64,000 nt of DNA. Source: Flavobacteriaceae bacterium PS02334. GTDB taxonomy: Bacteria > Bacteroidota > Bacteroidia > Flavobacteriales > Flavobacteriaceae. A program made the translations under genes and the position numbers. The stretch is taken from assembly GCA_029959295.1 (NCBI GenBank), contig JASCOH010000003.1, positions 62,001-126,000 of the forward strand, given 5' to 3'. Positions 32,870-41,775 of this stretch are shown in pieces. The stretch's first letter is position 1. The number at the start of each line of letters is the position of its first letter. Under the pieces are notes generated by a model that ran no database searches, was not told the DNA's origin, and saw nothing but the letters and a program-made list of their open reading frames with translations.

Positions 32870-35605
32870 TTAGTCTACGATTACCTTAACGGTATAAATT
32901 TTATTAGAATGTATTTTCAAAACATACACGCCCGTTGGAAGGCTTTGATTAATTATAGAGAAATTGTAGTCGTTGATATTTTTAGAAGAATAAAAAAGAT
33001 TTCCGGTCATGTCAAACATATCAATTTGGTCAATCGGATATTTTGATTTGATGTAAGTCTTCTCTCCTTTTTTAACTGGATTTGGATAAACCTGCACGCC
33101 ATTTTTAGATGAAAATTCATCATTTCCTAAAGTTTCTTCTACTGCGAAAGAAATTCTGTTTGAAACTTCGTTGTAAGAATCATTCGTAAACATTACGATA
33201 AAATAATCTCCAGCTTCAGTCGGAAGCTTGTCATCTGGCAATACTTTTGTGCCTTCTGTAATTCCTTCAAAATAAGTAAAACTTACCAATTCATCTACGT
33301 TTGGATCGTCTCCAGCATGATAAATTCCCAACCAGTCTTTTACAATTCCTGGAGCATCCGTCCAAGTTGCGATGATATTTTCGTTTAAATTATAGATGGT
33401 TTTGTTGATGGCCAATTGCGTAATCTGCTCGCCTACTTGAAAGAAAACTTTGTTCCCTACAGTTGAATAACCATCTTGAAGGAAATATTCTGCAAAATAA
33501 TATCCGTCGGCCAAACCGCTAAAAGTAAGATTTCCTGAAGCCGTAGTCACATATCTCCATTGTGTCGAAGCTGGACCTCCAGGCGTCTGTCCTACTTTAT
33601 AAATTCCGATCCAGTCATTTGCCAATCGCGGACCGTTTGCATAAGTCAAAGTAACAGGAGCTCCTGATGCGTAAGTCTGGCTGCTTGAAGAAAGTGATAC
33701 TAAGGAGCCTACATAAAATTCTTTTCGGCCAGCAAGTTCAGTATAGCCGTCGTTTGCTAAAAATGTAGCATAATATCTTCCTGGAGTTGCCAAACCTGGA
33801 AAAGTAACCGTACCGCTTGTTTGCCCGTTAACATAGCGCCACAGTTGCGACGGACTGCTGCTAGAAGGAGTTTGGTTGATTTTATACAATGCAATCCAGT
33901 CTCTTTGATTTCCAGGACCGTCAGTGAACGATACGTTTATTGGCGTGTTTGGCTGGTAAGCGATGGTGTCAAGCTGAATTTGCGTATTGGCAAAACTGCT
34001 GTTGATTACGTTGAAAGATTTTGTAGCGCTCCAATTCGACCAGCTTAAGTTTCGGTCTCTGTGGCGCACTTTTACAAAATAGTGCCCATTCGGAATTTCG
34101 TTTTGTCCTAAAGAAACTTTTGTAATATCGACATTTGCATTTAGATCTTTTGAAACATCAACTTGTCCATTTAAAGCTCCGTATAAATTTTCATAATCTC
34201 TATAGATATCTTTTTCAATGATTTGAAAATCAGCTGTTTTTCCTATCAAGAATTCTGTAGAATTTAATAATTGATTTGAATTTGTAGCATAAGCAGAACT
34301 TGAAATTTCTAAAGGAAGCTCTACGTCTCCGCCATTGAAGTCATTTATAATTGTTGGTTCTGTTGGAGATTGCAATCCTTTATAATGGTGAAATTGGTCC
34401 ATTAATTCGTTGTCTTTCCAAGTATAAGCGCTTCCGATTGAATAAGATTCTACATCAAAAGTATCATTGTTGACATCGATATCGATAATCTGGTACATCC
34501 AATTTGAAATTGTTTTTTGAACATCGTCAAAATCTTTTTCAGCCGCCATTCCCCAATATTGATCCCAAGCAACACCTCCAGAAATTATCTGATAAGTTGG
34601 CGTATTTTTCAATTGACCTCTGTGGTATAAGTGATGGTGCGCTCCGATATGCAAAATATGTTTTTGAGAAGTAACTAAAATCGGCATCGCTGAATTGCGA
34701 ATCCAAGGAGAAATATCTCCAACATATTGTTCCGCTTGGTAAGGTCTGTGGCCAAGAGAAATAATCCAGTCAACCGTCGGGTCATTGTCTGCGGCTTGAA
34801 CAACTTGTGCCAGCCAATTCAGCTGCTGCACGCTTGTATGTTCTGTATCCATTGCTACAAACAAAGTATTTCCTACTTGATTGGCATAATAATTTTCAGT
34901 TCCAGAAGAAATTCCTCTATAAGACATTTCATCTAAAATATAATGATCATAATAAGCCTGCATTGCCAAAGTACCATAAGTTTCATGGTTTCCAACCAAA
35001 GTCTGGATAGGCAAATAGCCCGAAAGCGCTTTATTCTTTTTGAAATGCACGTTTTCATAATGGTCAAGCGTACCGACATCAACCTGATCGCCAACCATCA
35101 CGGTTAAAGCAATATTATCAGCAGGATCAGCCGTAATTCCCCATTTTTGGGCAATTTTTCTTTTCGCAGAAGCTACCAAAGTATCAAAACGAGGAACATT
35201 TCTCATCTGATTGTCTCCCAAAACCAAAAAACGCAAATGCCCGTCAGCGGTTGCAGCTTGTCCTGGAAGCGGCAAAGTCTTGAAAGACATGATTTCAGAA
35301 GTTGCGGCGCCTGTTTTAATTCTGTAATAATATTTTGTGTTTGGCGTTAGCCCAGTGATTTTTGCTGTATGGTAGAAGTAATTATTGGCATAACCAGTAT
35401 CTGTAAAAATCTGGTTAGTTCCTGTTATAAAATTATTTAAAGCTTCTCTTGAGCTTCCAAATTGAACAATCGATTCTGGATTGCTTTCTGTTTTCCAATT
35501 GACATAAATAGAATTTGGCGTAGGTGCCTGCAGATATGGATATAGCGTTTGCCCCTGCGCCATATACCCTGCAAAAAATAACAGTAAAAGGTAAATTTTT
35601 TTCAT
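32870..35605 (-). CDS. Secreted purple-acid-phosphatase-like phosphoesterase with T9SS sorting domain
   Basis: 911 residues. Signal peptide (1-18), an N-terminal FN3-like PAP domain (about 20-110), a calcineurin-like phosphoesterase (about 125-360; GDNQ, GDQVD, VGNHE, GHRPYQ and a final HHHLYH), an FN3-like part, three tandem ~92-residue repeats (about 540-633, 634-725, 726-823) each with a DWIAIYK/DWIGIYK/DWLGIYH motif, and a type A T9SS sorting domain (837-911, with YPNP). It would be exported by type IX secretion and kept at the surface. The repeats may bind surface components. Substrate unknown, probably a phosphate ester or glycan-phosphate. Terminator follows. Confidence 0.9.
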   Translation of the reverse strand: MKKIYLLLLFFAGYMAQGQTLYPYLQAPTPNSIYVNWKTESNPESIVQFGSSREALNNFITGTNQIFTDTGYANNYFYHTAKITGLTPNTKYYYRIKTGAATSEIMSFKTLPLPGQAATADGHLRFLVLGDNQMRNVPRFDTLVASAKRKIAQKWGITADPADNIALTVMVGDQVDVGTLDHYENVHFKKNKALSGYLPIQTLVGNHETYGTLAMQAYYDHYILDEMSYRGISSGTENYYANQVGNTLFVAMDTEHTSVQQLNWLAQVVQAADNDPTVDWIISLGHRPYQAEQYVGDISPWIRNSAMPILVTSQKHILHIGAHHHLYHRGQLKNTPTYQIISGGVAWDQYWGMAAEKDFDDVQKTISNWMYQIIDIDVNNDTFDVESYSIGSAYTWKDNELMDQFHHYKGLQSPTEPTIINDFNGGDVELPLEISSSAYATNSNQLLNSTEFLIGKTADFQIIEKDIYRDYENLYGALNGQVDVSKDLNANVDITKVSLGQNEIPNGHYFVKVRHRDRNLSWSNWSATKSFNVINSSFANTQIQLDTIAYQPNTPINVSFTDGPGNQRDWIALYKINQTPSSSSPSQLWRYVNGQTSGTVTFPGLATPGRYYATFLANDGYTELAGRKEFYVGSLVSLSSSSQTYASGAPVTLTYANGPRLANDWIGIYKVGQTPGGPASTQWRYVTTASGNLTFSGLADGYYFAEYFLQDGYSTVGNKVFFQVGEQITQLAINKTIYNLNENIIATWTDAPGIVKDWLGIYHAGDDPNVDELVSFTYFEGITEGTKVLPDDKLPTEAGDYFIVMFTNDSYNEVSNRISFAVEETLGNDEFSSKNGVQVYPNPVKKGEKTYIKSKYPIDQIDMFDMTGNLFYSSKNINDYNFSIINQSLPTGVYVLKIHSNKIYTVKVIVD

Positions 35606-35744
35606 AATGAGCTTTGGTAATTTTAGGTTTTTGTGTGCCCAAAATTAGAATTTGCAAAGCTATAGTGAATTACATAAAAATTAACTTAGCGTTAAAGAAT
35701 AATACTTTTTCGCTTGATTCATATTAAGTAAAGTTTACTTGAAA

Positions 35745-36080
35745 TTAGCTCAAATCTTCTATCGGAGCTGTAATTCCATCGCGTTTTACAGCGTAAATTC
35801 CTTGCTCGCGCGAGTTTGGATCTACATAATGCTCACTTACGCCAAGGGTTTTGTCGTCATCCGTTTTTAATTGGAAGGCGTGGCTGAAAAAATTATCTTT
35901 TCTATCGAAGCGAGAATCATAACGAGCATTTTTTCTTACAGAAGAAATGTCTTCCAAGCAAGACTGCTTATTGAAATAGCCTTCACTGTTCAAAACAATT
36001 TCACCATTTGCATCTATTAATCTGTAGTAAAAATGGCCATCTTCGGTATCTCTGAAAATCTGATATTTTGGATTAATCAT
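35745..36080 (-). CDS. DUF1508 (YegP-type) protein
   Basis: ATG 36080 is preferred; the frame continues upstream for 71 more codons but that stretch is AT-rich and unlike protein. The 111-residue protein has two copies of the YegP/DUF1508 repeat (FYYRLIDANGEIVLNSEGYF... and FSHAFQLKTDDDKTLGVSEHY...), the usual tandem pair. Function unknown; members bind to no known ligand in any well-studied case. Monocistronic on the minus strand, divergent from gcvT. Confidence 0.85.
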   Translation of the reverse strand: MINPKYQIFRDTEDGHFYYRLIDANGEIVLNSEGYFNKQSCLEDISSVRKNARYDSRFDRKDNFFSHAFQLKTDDDKTLGVSEHYVDPNSREQGIYAVKRDGITAPIEDLS

Positions 36081-36390
36081 TAAGAAATATTTTAAATTAG
36101 GAATAAAATAAATCGGCACTGATTGTAATGTTTTGAAAATCAATAGCAAATTATTGATGCCACAAAAAAAGAGGCATTTTCCAAATCTAATATTTTGAGT
36201 TAAAAAAAAAACAGGTATAATTACGTGTTTTTTATTCCACAAAACAGAAATATACTTTTCAGTTTCAATTTTTACTGCCAGATTTTGCAACAATAAAAAA
36301 TATATTATTCACATAAATTCCCCTTAATACTGCTTTGAAACTGCAAAAAAATCAATAAATTAGCGACTTTAATTTTTATAATCAACACAA
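36081..36390. other. 310-bp intergenic region, divergent promoters
   Basis: No protein is supported here. The region holds the upstream of the divergent DUF1508 gene and of gcvT. A weak hairpin (ATGCC 36157-36161 with GGCAT 36173-36177) surrounds a run of A, and long A/T tracts near 36200 are likely promoter-associated. The gcvT promoter elements are at its right end. Confidence 0.4.
36334..36363 (+). promoter_or_regulatory. gcvT promoter (TTTG-N18-TAAATTAG)
   Basis: TTTG at 36334-36337 and TAAATTAG at 36356-36363 (7 of 8 matches to TAnnTTTG, spacer 18). The -7 ends 27 bp before the ATG. Confidence 0.5.
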
Positions 36391-37473
36391 ATGAAAAATA
36401 CTGCGTTAACGCACATTCACGAAAGTCTTGGAGCTAAAATGGTTCCGTTTGCCGGATATAATATGCCTGTTCAATATGAAGGTGTCAATGCTGAGCACGA
36501 AATTGTTCGCAATGGTGTCGGGGTTTTTGACGTTTCTCACATGGGAGAATTCTTGATTTCTGGTCCAAACGCTTTAGATTTGATTCAAAAAGTAACTTCA
36601 AATGATGCTGCAACTTTGGTTATCGGAAAAGCGCAATATTCTTGCCTTCCGAATGAAAATGGCGGTATTGTTGACGATTTGATTGTTTATAAAATTAAAG
36701 ACGAGCAATATTTGTTAGTAGTAAATGCTTCAAACATCGAAAAAGACTGGAATTGGATTGCTTCTAAAAATGATGTCGGTGCAGAAATGAAAAATATTTC
36801 TGATGATTATTCTTTGCTTGCCATTCAAGGACCGATGGCTATGGAAGCGATGCAGTCACTGACTTCAGTAGATTTGGCAGCTATCAAATATTATCATTTT
36901 GAAGTAGCAGATTTCGCCGGAGTGGAACATGTAATTATTTCTGCAACAGGATACACAGGTTCTGGAGGTTTTGAAATTTATGCAAAAAATACAGAAATTG
37001 AACAGATTTGGAACAAAGTTTTCGAAGCTGGAAAAGCTTACGGAATCAAGCCAATCGGTTTGGCGGCGCGTGATACTTTGCGTCTTGAAATGGGCTTCTG
37101 TTTATATGGAAACGACATTAACGACACGACTTCTCCGCTCGAAGCTGGTTTAGGCTGGATTACAAAATTCAACAAAGATTTCACCAATTCAGAAAATTTG
37201 AAAGCGCAGAAAGAAGCTGGGGTTTCTAGAAAATTAGTAGGTTTTGAATTGACTGAAAGAGGAATTCCACGTCATGATTATGAAATTGTAGATGCAAATG
37301 GAACTGTAATCGGAATTGTAACTTCAGGAACAATGGCGCCTTCTTTAAACAAAGGAATCGGTCTTGGCTATGTAGCAACAGAGTTTGCAGGTGTTGACAG
37401 CGAAATTTTTATCAGAATCAGAAAGAACGATATTCCTGCGAAAGTGGTTAAATTGCCTTTTTATAAAAAATAA
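36391..37473 (+). CDS. gcvT: Glycine cleavage system T protein (aminomethyltransferase)
   Basis: 360 residues, the normal length. This enzyme takes the aminomethyl group from H-protein lipoate and transfers it to tetrahydrofolate, giving 5,10-methylene-THF and ammonia. Motifs: the N-terminal [21 protein letters not shown], the FDVSHMGE segment, '[20 protein letters not shown]' with the folate-binding Asp region, and the C-terminal domain with GTMAPSL. The other Gcv genes are not in the window, as is common in Bacteroidota. No glycine riboswitch is recognised upstream. Confidence 0.95.
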   Translation: MKNTALTHIHESLGAKMVPFAGYNMPVQYEGVNAEHEIVRNGVGVFDVSHMGEFLISGPNALDLIQKVTSNDAATLVIGKAQYSCLPNENGGIVDDLIVYKIKDEQYLLVVNASNIEKDWNWIASKNDVGAEMKNISDDYSLLAIQGPMAMEAMQSLTSVDLAAIKYYHFEVADFAGVEHVIISATGYTGSGGFEIYAKNTEIEQIWNKVFEAGKAYGIKPIGLAARDTLRLEMGFCLYGNDINDTTSPLEAGLGWITKFNKDFTNSENLKAQKEAGVSRKLVGFELTERGIPRHDYEIVDANGTVIGIVTSGTMAPSLNKGIGLGYVATEFAGVDSEIFIRIRKNDIPAKVVKLPFYKK

Positions 37474-37588
37474 TATTGTTTTTAGCCAATAGAATGCGGA
37501 TTTTTATTAATTTAAAGGTAAAATAATTAGCAAAAACCGCAGTTTGATTATAATTTTTTAAAAATTTGGCTAAAACAATTACAACTAT

Positions 37589-39643
37589 ATGAAGAAATTT
37601 TCGCTTGCCTTATTATTCGTGTCTTTTGCGTCAATTGCACAAGACAACGGCAAATCTTGTGATATCCTTCAAAAAATAAATTCGCTCATACAGCGCGAGC
37701 ACTATAATCCTAAACCGATAGACGACAGTTTATCGGTTTATGTTTTTGAAACACTTTTAGGCGATTTGGATGAGAACAAGAATATTTTCCTGAAGGCAGA
37801 ATACGACTATCTTTCCAAGTATAAATATAAATTAGATGACTATTTAAAAGCCGGTGACTGCTCATTTTTTGATGATTTCACTTCTACATATAAAAAAGCT
37901 TTAGAACGAAGCAAAACTGCAGTTGAAAAAATCAGGAATGAAAAATTTGACTACAATTCGAATGACACGATTCGATTTACTAAAAAAGGATATCCTTTTT
38001 ATGTAAAGCTGGAAGATGTCGAGAAAGTCTATATCAAAAGGCTCAAGTATGATATTTTAGAAGATATTTCTAAAAGCAGTAAAAATTTAGATTCGCTCCA
38101 ACAGCATTTTGCTACGATGGAAAAACCTTCAAGAGAGAAAATTTTTGACATGGCTTTGTGCAAAATCAACAGCCGTTTGGAATCTAAGGAAAGTATTGAA
38201 AAAGAAATCCGAAATGATTTTTATAATGTATTTTGCAATTATTTCGATCCGCATTCCTCCTATTTTTCTTATGACACCAAATCTTCTTTTTTGTCGGGAC
38301 TTTCCACTGACAATCTTTCTTTAGGAATTTATGTTACGCTTAATGAAAAAGAGGAAATTATAGTGGAAGAAATTGTGCCCGGAGGTCCCGCGTCACAAAA
38401 TGAAATTATTGAAAAAGGAGACCAAATTATAAAAGTTGCCACTGAAAAAGGCGATGAATTTGTAGTTTCTTGCAATTCTTTAGAAACGATTGGCGAGATT
38501 GTTTTTTCTGATTCTAACAAAAAAGTTACGCTTACATTTCGAAAGAAAAACAGCAACCAATATACAGTTACTTTAGAGAAAAAAGTAATGAAAGCGGAAG
38601 ACCATGCCGTTTTTAGTTTTGTAATAGAAAAGGAAAATACGCGTTTGGGCTATATCAATATTCCGAGTTTTTATACTGATTTTGACAACAATTCCGTTCA
38701 AGGAACGACTGACGACGTGGCTCGTGAAATTTTCAAACTTAAAAAAGAAAATATCGACGGAATCGTAATTGATCTTCAAAATAACGGTGGCGGTTCAATG
38801 GAAGAAGCCATTCGGTTGTCAGGAATTTTTATCGATTCAGGACCAATTTCTGTTTTGGCCGACAATAAAAAGAACTTGAAAATTTTAAAAGATACCAATC
38901 GCGGCATGATTTACAATGGTCCGCTTTTGTTGCTGGTTAATGGAAATTCTGCTTCTGCTAGCGAATTTTTTGCTTCTGTTTTGCAAGATTACAACCGCGC
39001 GATGCTACTTGGAAGCACGACTTTAGGAAAAGCGACAATGCAAGAAATTGTTCCGGTTGACAAAAAGCAGGAAGATTTCGTAAAACTTACGATTGAAAAA
39101 TTTTACAGAGTTACAGGCAACAGCCACCAAATGACTGGCGTTGTTCCTGATGTGAAAATTCCAACGTTATATGACGGAATAATTTCTAGAGAAAATAGCT
39201 TCAAAACTGCTTTGAAAAACGACAAGATTCAGGTAAAAACTAGATTTACTCCTTATAGTAAAGATGTTTTGGGAAAATTAATTCCGTTGAGCCAATCTCG
39301 CGTTGATTCAAATGCTTATTTTAAAGAAATCAAGGAAGTGAATGTTGAAGTTGATACTATTTTCAAGAGCCAGAAAGCTCCGATTTTAATGAATTTTGTG
39401 AGCGTTTTCAATAATGTTCACGATATTGATGTGGTTTTTGAACAGGTAAAAAAGCTGTCTGAAACGCCGTCAGATTTTACAATTAAAAATATTCCATTTA
39501 TTGAGGAAGTAATTAAAACAGATGAATTTCAAAAAAGCATAAACGATTATCGAATTAAAAATCTCAAGGTAAATGCGTATGTTTCTGAGGCATTAAATGT
39601 TATTGGCGACTATAAAAAGCTGTTTGAAGATTTAAAAAATTAA
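37589..39643 (+). CDS. S41 carboxy-terminal processing protease (Prc-like)
   Basis: 684 residues with a short signal peptide (about 1-17). The order is an N-terminal helical DUF3340-like region (30-220), a PDZ domain (about 240-325; GGPAS, KGDQIIK), an S41 protease (about 340-560) with the motif NGNSASASEFFAS and Lys in 'LGKATMQEIV', and a C-terminal helical region. The Ser-Lys dyad is complete; note GKAT instead of the usual GKGT. It degrades or trims periplasmic proteins after the C-terminal tail. Monocistronic, separated by 115 bp from gcvT. Confidence 0.9.
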   Translation: MKKFSLALLFVSFASIAQDNGKSCDILQKINSLIQREHYNPKPIDDSLSVYVFETLLGDLDENKNIFLKAEYDYLSKYKYKLDDYLKAGDCSFFDDFTSTYKKALERSKTAVEKIRNEKFDYNSNDTIRFTKKGYPFYVKLEDVEKVYIKRLKYDILEDISKSSKNLDSLQQHFATMEKPSREKIFDMALCKINSRLESKESIEKEIRNDFYNVFCNYFDPHSSYFSYDTKSSFLSGLSTDNLSLGIYVTLNEKEEIIVEEIVPGGPASQNEIIEKGDQIIKVATEKGDEFVVSCNSLETIGEIVFSDSNKKVTLTFRKKNSNQYTVTLEKKVMKAEDHAVFSFVIEKENTRLGYINIPSFYTDFDNNSVQGTTDDVAREIFKLKKENIDGIVIDLQNNGGGSMEEAIRLSGIFIDSGPISVLADNKKNLKILKDTNRGMIYNGPLLLLVNGNSASASEFFASVLQDYNRAMLLGSTTLGKATMQEIVPVDKKQEDFVKLTIEKFYRVTGNSHQMTGVVPDVKIPTLYDGIISRENSFKTALKNDKIQVKTRFTPYSKDVLGKLIPLSQSRVDSNAYFKEIKEVNVEVDTIFKSQKAPILMNFVSVFNNVHDIDVVFEQVKKLSETPSDFTIKNIPFIEEVIKTDEFQKSINDYRIKNLKVNAYVSEALNVIGDYKKLFEDLKN

Positions 39644-39690
39644 TTACGGAAAGAAATCATTATTATTAGCTTTCAAAAGATTAAAAAATA

Positions 39691-39721
39691 TTTGAAATAA
39701 AAAAGGATAAGCTTATTTTTG
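39691..39721 (+). promoter_or_regulatory. yebC promoter (TTTG-N19-TATTTTTG)
   Basis: A complete Bacteroidota promoter: TTTG at 39691-39694, spacer 19, and TATTTTTG at 39714-39721, an exact TAnnTTTG match, 22 bp before the ATG at 39744. Confidence 0.75.
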
Positions 39722-39743
39722 CACCGATTAAATAAATTTAGAA

Positions 39744-40457
39744 ATGGGAAGAGCGTTCGAGTTCAGAAAAAATAGAAAGATGAAACGTTGGTCAGCAATG
39801 GCAAAAGCGTTCACAAGAATAGGAAAAGATATCGTAATGGCAGTTAAGGAAGGCGGTCCGAATCCAGAGTCAAACTCTAGATTGAGAGCGGTTATCCAAA
39901 ATGCCAAGGCGGTAAACATGCCAAAAGACAACGTTGAAAGAGCTATTAAAAAAGCGACTGACAAAGACACGGCAAACTACAAAGAAGTTTTATTTGAAGG
40001 ATATGCGCCTCACGGAATTGCAATCTTGATTGAAACGGCAACTGACAATAACAACAGAACTGTGGCCAACATCAGAAGCTATTTCAACAAATGCAACGGA
40101 ACGATGGGAACGCAAGGTTCGGTAGAATTTATGTTTGACCACACTTGCAATTTCAGAATTCCGGCAGAAGGAATTGATGTGGAAGAAATGGAACTAGAAT
40201 TTATCGATTTTGGCGCAGAAGAAATTTTTGCCGATGAAGACGGAATTTTAATCTACGCTCCTTTCGAAAGCTTTGGTGCCATCCAAAAAGAATTAGAAAA
40301 CAGAGGAATTGAGATTCTTTCTTCTGGATTTGAGAGAATTCCGCAGGTTTTGAAAAAGCTGACAGAAGACCAAGTTGCTGACGTCGAAAAATTACTAGAA
40401 AAAATTGAAGAAGATGATGACGTTCAAAACGTTTACCATACAATGGAAGAAGCTTAA
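39744..40457 (+). CDS. yebC: YebC/PmpR family transcriptional regulator
   Basis: 237 residues. The YebC three-domain fold is visible: an N-terminal basic helical domain that begins MGRAFEFRKNRKMKRWSAMA, central DNLERAIKKA-like helix (here PKDNVERAIKKATDKD), the middle 'YEGYAPHGIAILIETATDNNNRT' strand domain, and the C-terminal domain. Members bind DNA in the promoter region of target genes, and some are implicated in mRNA/ribosome-related translation (TACO1-like). A complete promoter lies upstream and a terminator follows, so the gene is alone in its unit. Confidence 0.95.
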   Translation: MGRAFEFRKNRKMKRWSAMAKAFTRIGKDIVMAVKEGGPNPESNSRLRAVIQNAKAVNMPKDNVERAIKKATDKDTANYKEVLFEGYAPHGIAILIETATDNNNRTVANIRSYFNKCNGTMGTQGSVEFMFDHTCNFRIPAEGIDVEEMELEFIDFGAEEIFADEDGILIYAPFESFGAIQKELENRGIEILSSGFERIPQVLKKLTEDQVADVEKLLEKIEEDDDVQNVYHTMEEA

Positions 40458-40487
40458 TCTATCTTTGATTTAAGATTTATGATTTAG

Positions 40488-40517
40488 AACTCCGGAGAAT
40501 TTCTTCGGAGTTTTTTT
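40488..40517 (+). terminator. yebC terminator
   Basis: AACTCCG / CGGAGTT stem (40489-40495, 40506-40512) around GAGAATTTCTT, followed by T7. Confidence 0.8.
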
Positions 40518-40530
40518 ATGTTACATTACA

Positions 40531-40600
40531 TTGTCATTCCAATGAACGAGAAATCTTCGCAAGATATTGCATAGCGATTCTTCCTTCGTCAGAATGACAA
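40531..40600. repeat. 70-bp REP-like palindrome
   Basis: TTGTCATTCC (40531-40540) pairs with AGAATGACAA (40591-40600) at 9 of 10 positions. Inner arms AACGAGAAATCTT and GATTCTTCCTTCGT pair imperfectly. This TGTCATTCCxACGAAGGA-like sequence is a familiar type of interspersed palindrome in Bacteroidota. It sits between two terminators in the gap between yebC and the PLP-enzyme gene. Confidence 0.6.
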
Positions 40601-40610
40601 ATTGAACAAA

Positions 40611-40638
40611 AAAAGCTCCAGATTTCTCCAGAGCTTTC
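40611..40638 (-). terminator. Terminator of the cysteine-synthase-like gene
   Basis: AAAGCTC (40613-40619) and GAGCTTT (40630-40636) form a 7-bp stem with a pyrimidine-rich loop; T-run on the minus strand. Confidence 0.65.
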
Positions 40639-40658
40639 TCAATTCTAAAATCTCAATT

Positions 40659-41699
40659 CTATTTTATAAATTCTATTTTTTGAGCTTCTTCTAAATTTAC
40701 GCTGTCGAAGAAACCTTGTTCGTTCATCCAGTCGTCGCTGAAAACTTTGCTCATATATCTTGAACCGTGGTCAGGGAAAATGGCGATTACATTGCTGTTT
40801 GCGTCAAATTCTCCTTCTTCTGCATATTGTCTGATGGCTTGCAAAACTGCTCCAGAAGTATAGCCTACGAATAAGCCTTCTGTTTTAGCAATTTCTCTTG
40901 TAGCATGCGCACTTTCTTCGTCAGTTACTTTGATAAATTTATCAATTGATTCAAAGTCAGTTGCCGTTGGGATTAAGTTTTTTCCCAAACCTTCAATTCG
41001 GTAAGGATAAATTTCATTAACGTCAAATTCTTTTGTTTCGTGATATTTTTTCAAAACCGATCCAAAAGCGTCAACCCCTAAAATTCTGATATTTGGATTT
41101 TTCTCTTTCAAGAATTTTGCAGCGCCAGAGATAGTTCCTCCTGTGCCGCTACAAGCAATTAAGTGCGTGATTTTTCCGTTAGTCTGTTCCCAAATTTCTG
41201 GGCCAGTTGACTTGTAATGCGCGTCAACGTTAAGCTGGTTGAAATATTGGTTGATGTAAACAGAGCCTTTAGTTTCTTCGTGCAGTCTTTTGGCAACCAT
41301 GTAATAAGATCTTTCATCGTCTGCAGAAACGTGCGCAGGGCAAACATACACCTTTGCTCCCATGCTTCTCAGCATGTCAATTTTGTCTCTGGATGATTTT
41401 GAACTTACGGCCAAAATACAGTTGTAGCCTTTAATAATGCTTACCATTGCAATACTGAAACCAGTATTTCCAGAAGTAGTTTCAATTATCGTATCACCTG
41501 GCGTCAAGATTCCTTGCTTCTCAGCCTCTTCGATAATATATAATGCAATTCTGTCTTTAGTGGAGTGTCCTGGATTGAAAGCTTCTACTTTTGCGTAGAA
41601 ATTGCCTTCCAAATTTTCAGTGACTTTATTGAGCTTGATCAGCGGTGTGTTGCCAATCAATTCTAATACATTATTATAAGCTTTTATTTCTTCTTTCAT
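40659..41699 (-). CDS. PLP-dependent cysteine synthase/CBS family protein
   Basis: 346 residues, fold-type II. The PLP-lysine motif reads NPGHSTKDR (K48), where OASS has NPxxSVKDR; the Gly-rich phosphate loop is [11 protein letters not shown], and the end of the domain carries SGTGGTISG. The C-terminal portion has no CBS regulatory domains. It resembles both O-acetylserine sulfhydrylase and the beta-synthase half of cystathionine beta-synthase; the sequence does not decide. Monocistronic with own terminator. If in a sulfur pathway, no partner gene is near in the window. Confidence 0.8.
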   Translation of the reverse strand: MKEEIKAYNNVLELIGNTPLIKLNKVTENLEGNFYAKVEAFNPGHSTKDRIALYIIEEAEKQGILTPGDTIIETTSGNTGFSIAMVSIIKGYNCILAVSSKSSRDKIDMLRSMGAKVYVCPAHVSADDERSYYMVAKRLHEETKGSVYINQYFNQLNVDAHYKSTGPEIWEQTNGKITHLIACSGTGGTISGAAKFLKEKNPNIRILGVDAFGSVLKKYHETKEFDVNEIYPYRIEGLGKNLIPTATDFESIDKFIKVTDEESAHATREIAKTEGLFVGYTSGAVLQAIRQYAEEGEFDANSNVIAIFPDHGSRYMSKVFSDDWMNEQGFFDSVNLEEAQKIEFIK

Positions 41700-41775
41700 A
41701 AAAAAAATAGTTAATCGAGACGGCTCTAAATTTTGCCGGCCTCAAATCCTTGCAAATTTAACAAAAAAAATCTAA

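Noticed and set aside
36081-36293. N-terminal extension of the DUF1508 gene
   Set aside because: The extra 71 codons are hydrophobic AT-rich sequence unlike the family; the ATG at 36080 starts the conserved repeat.
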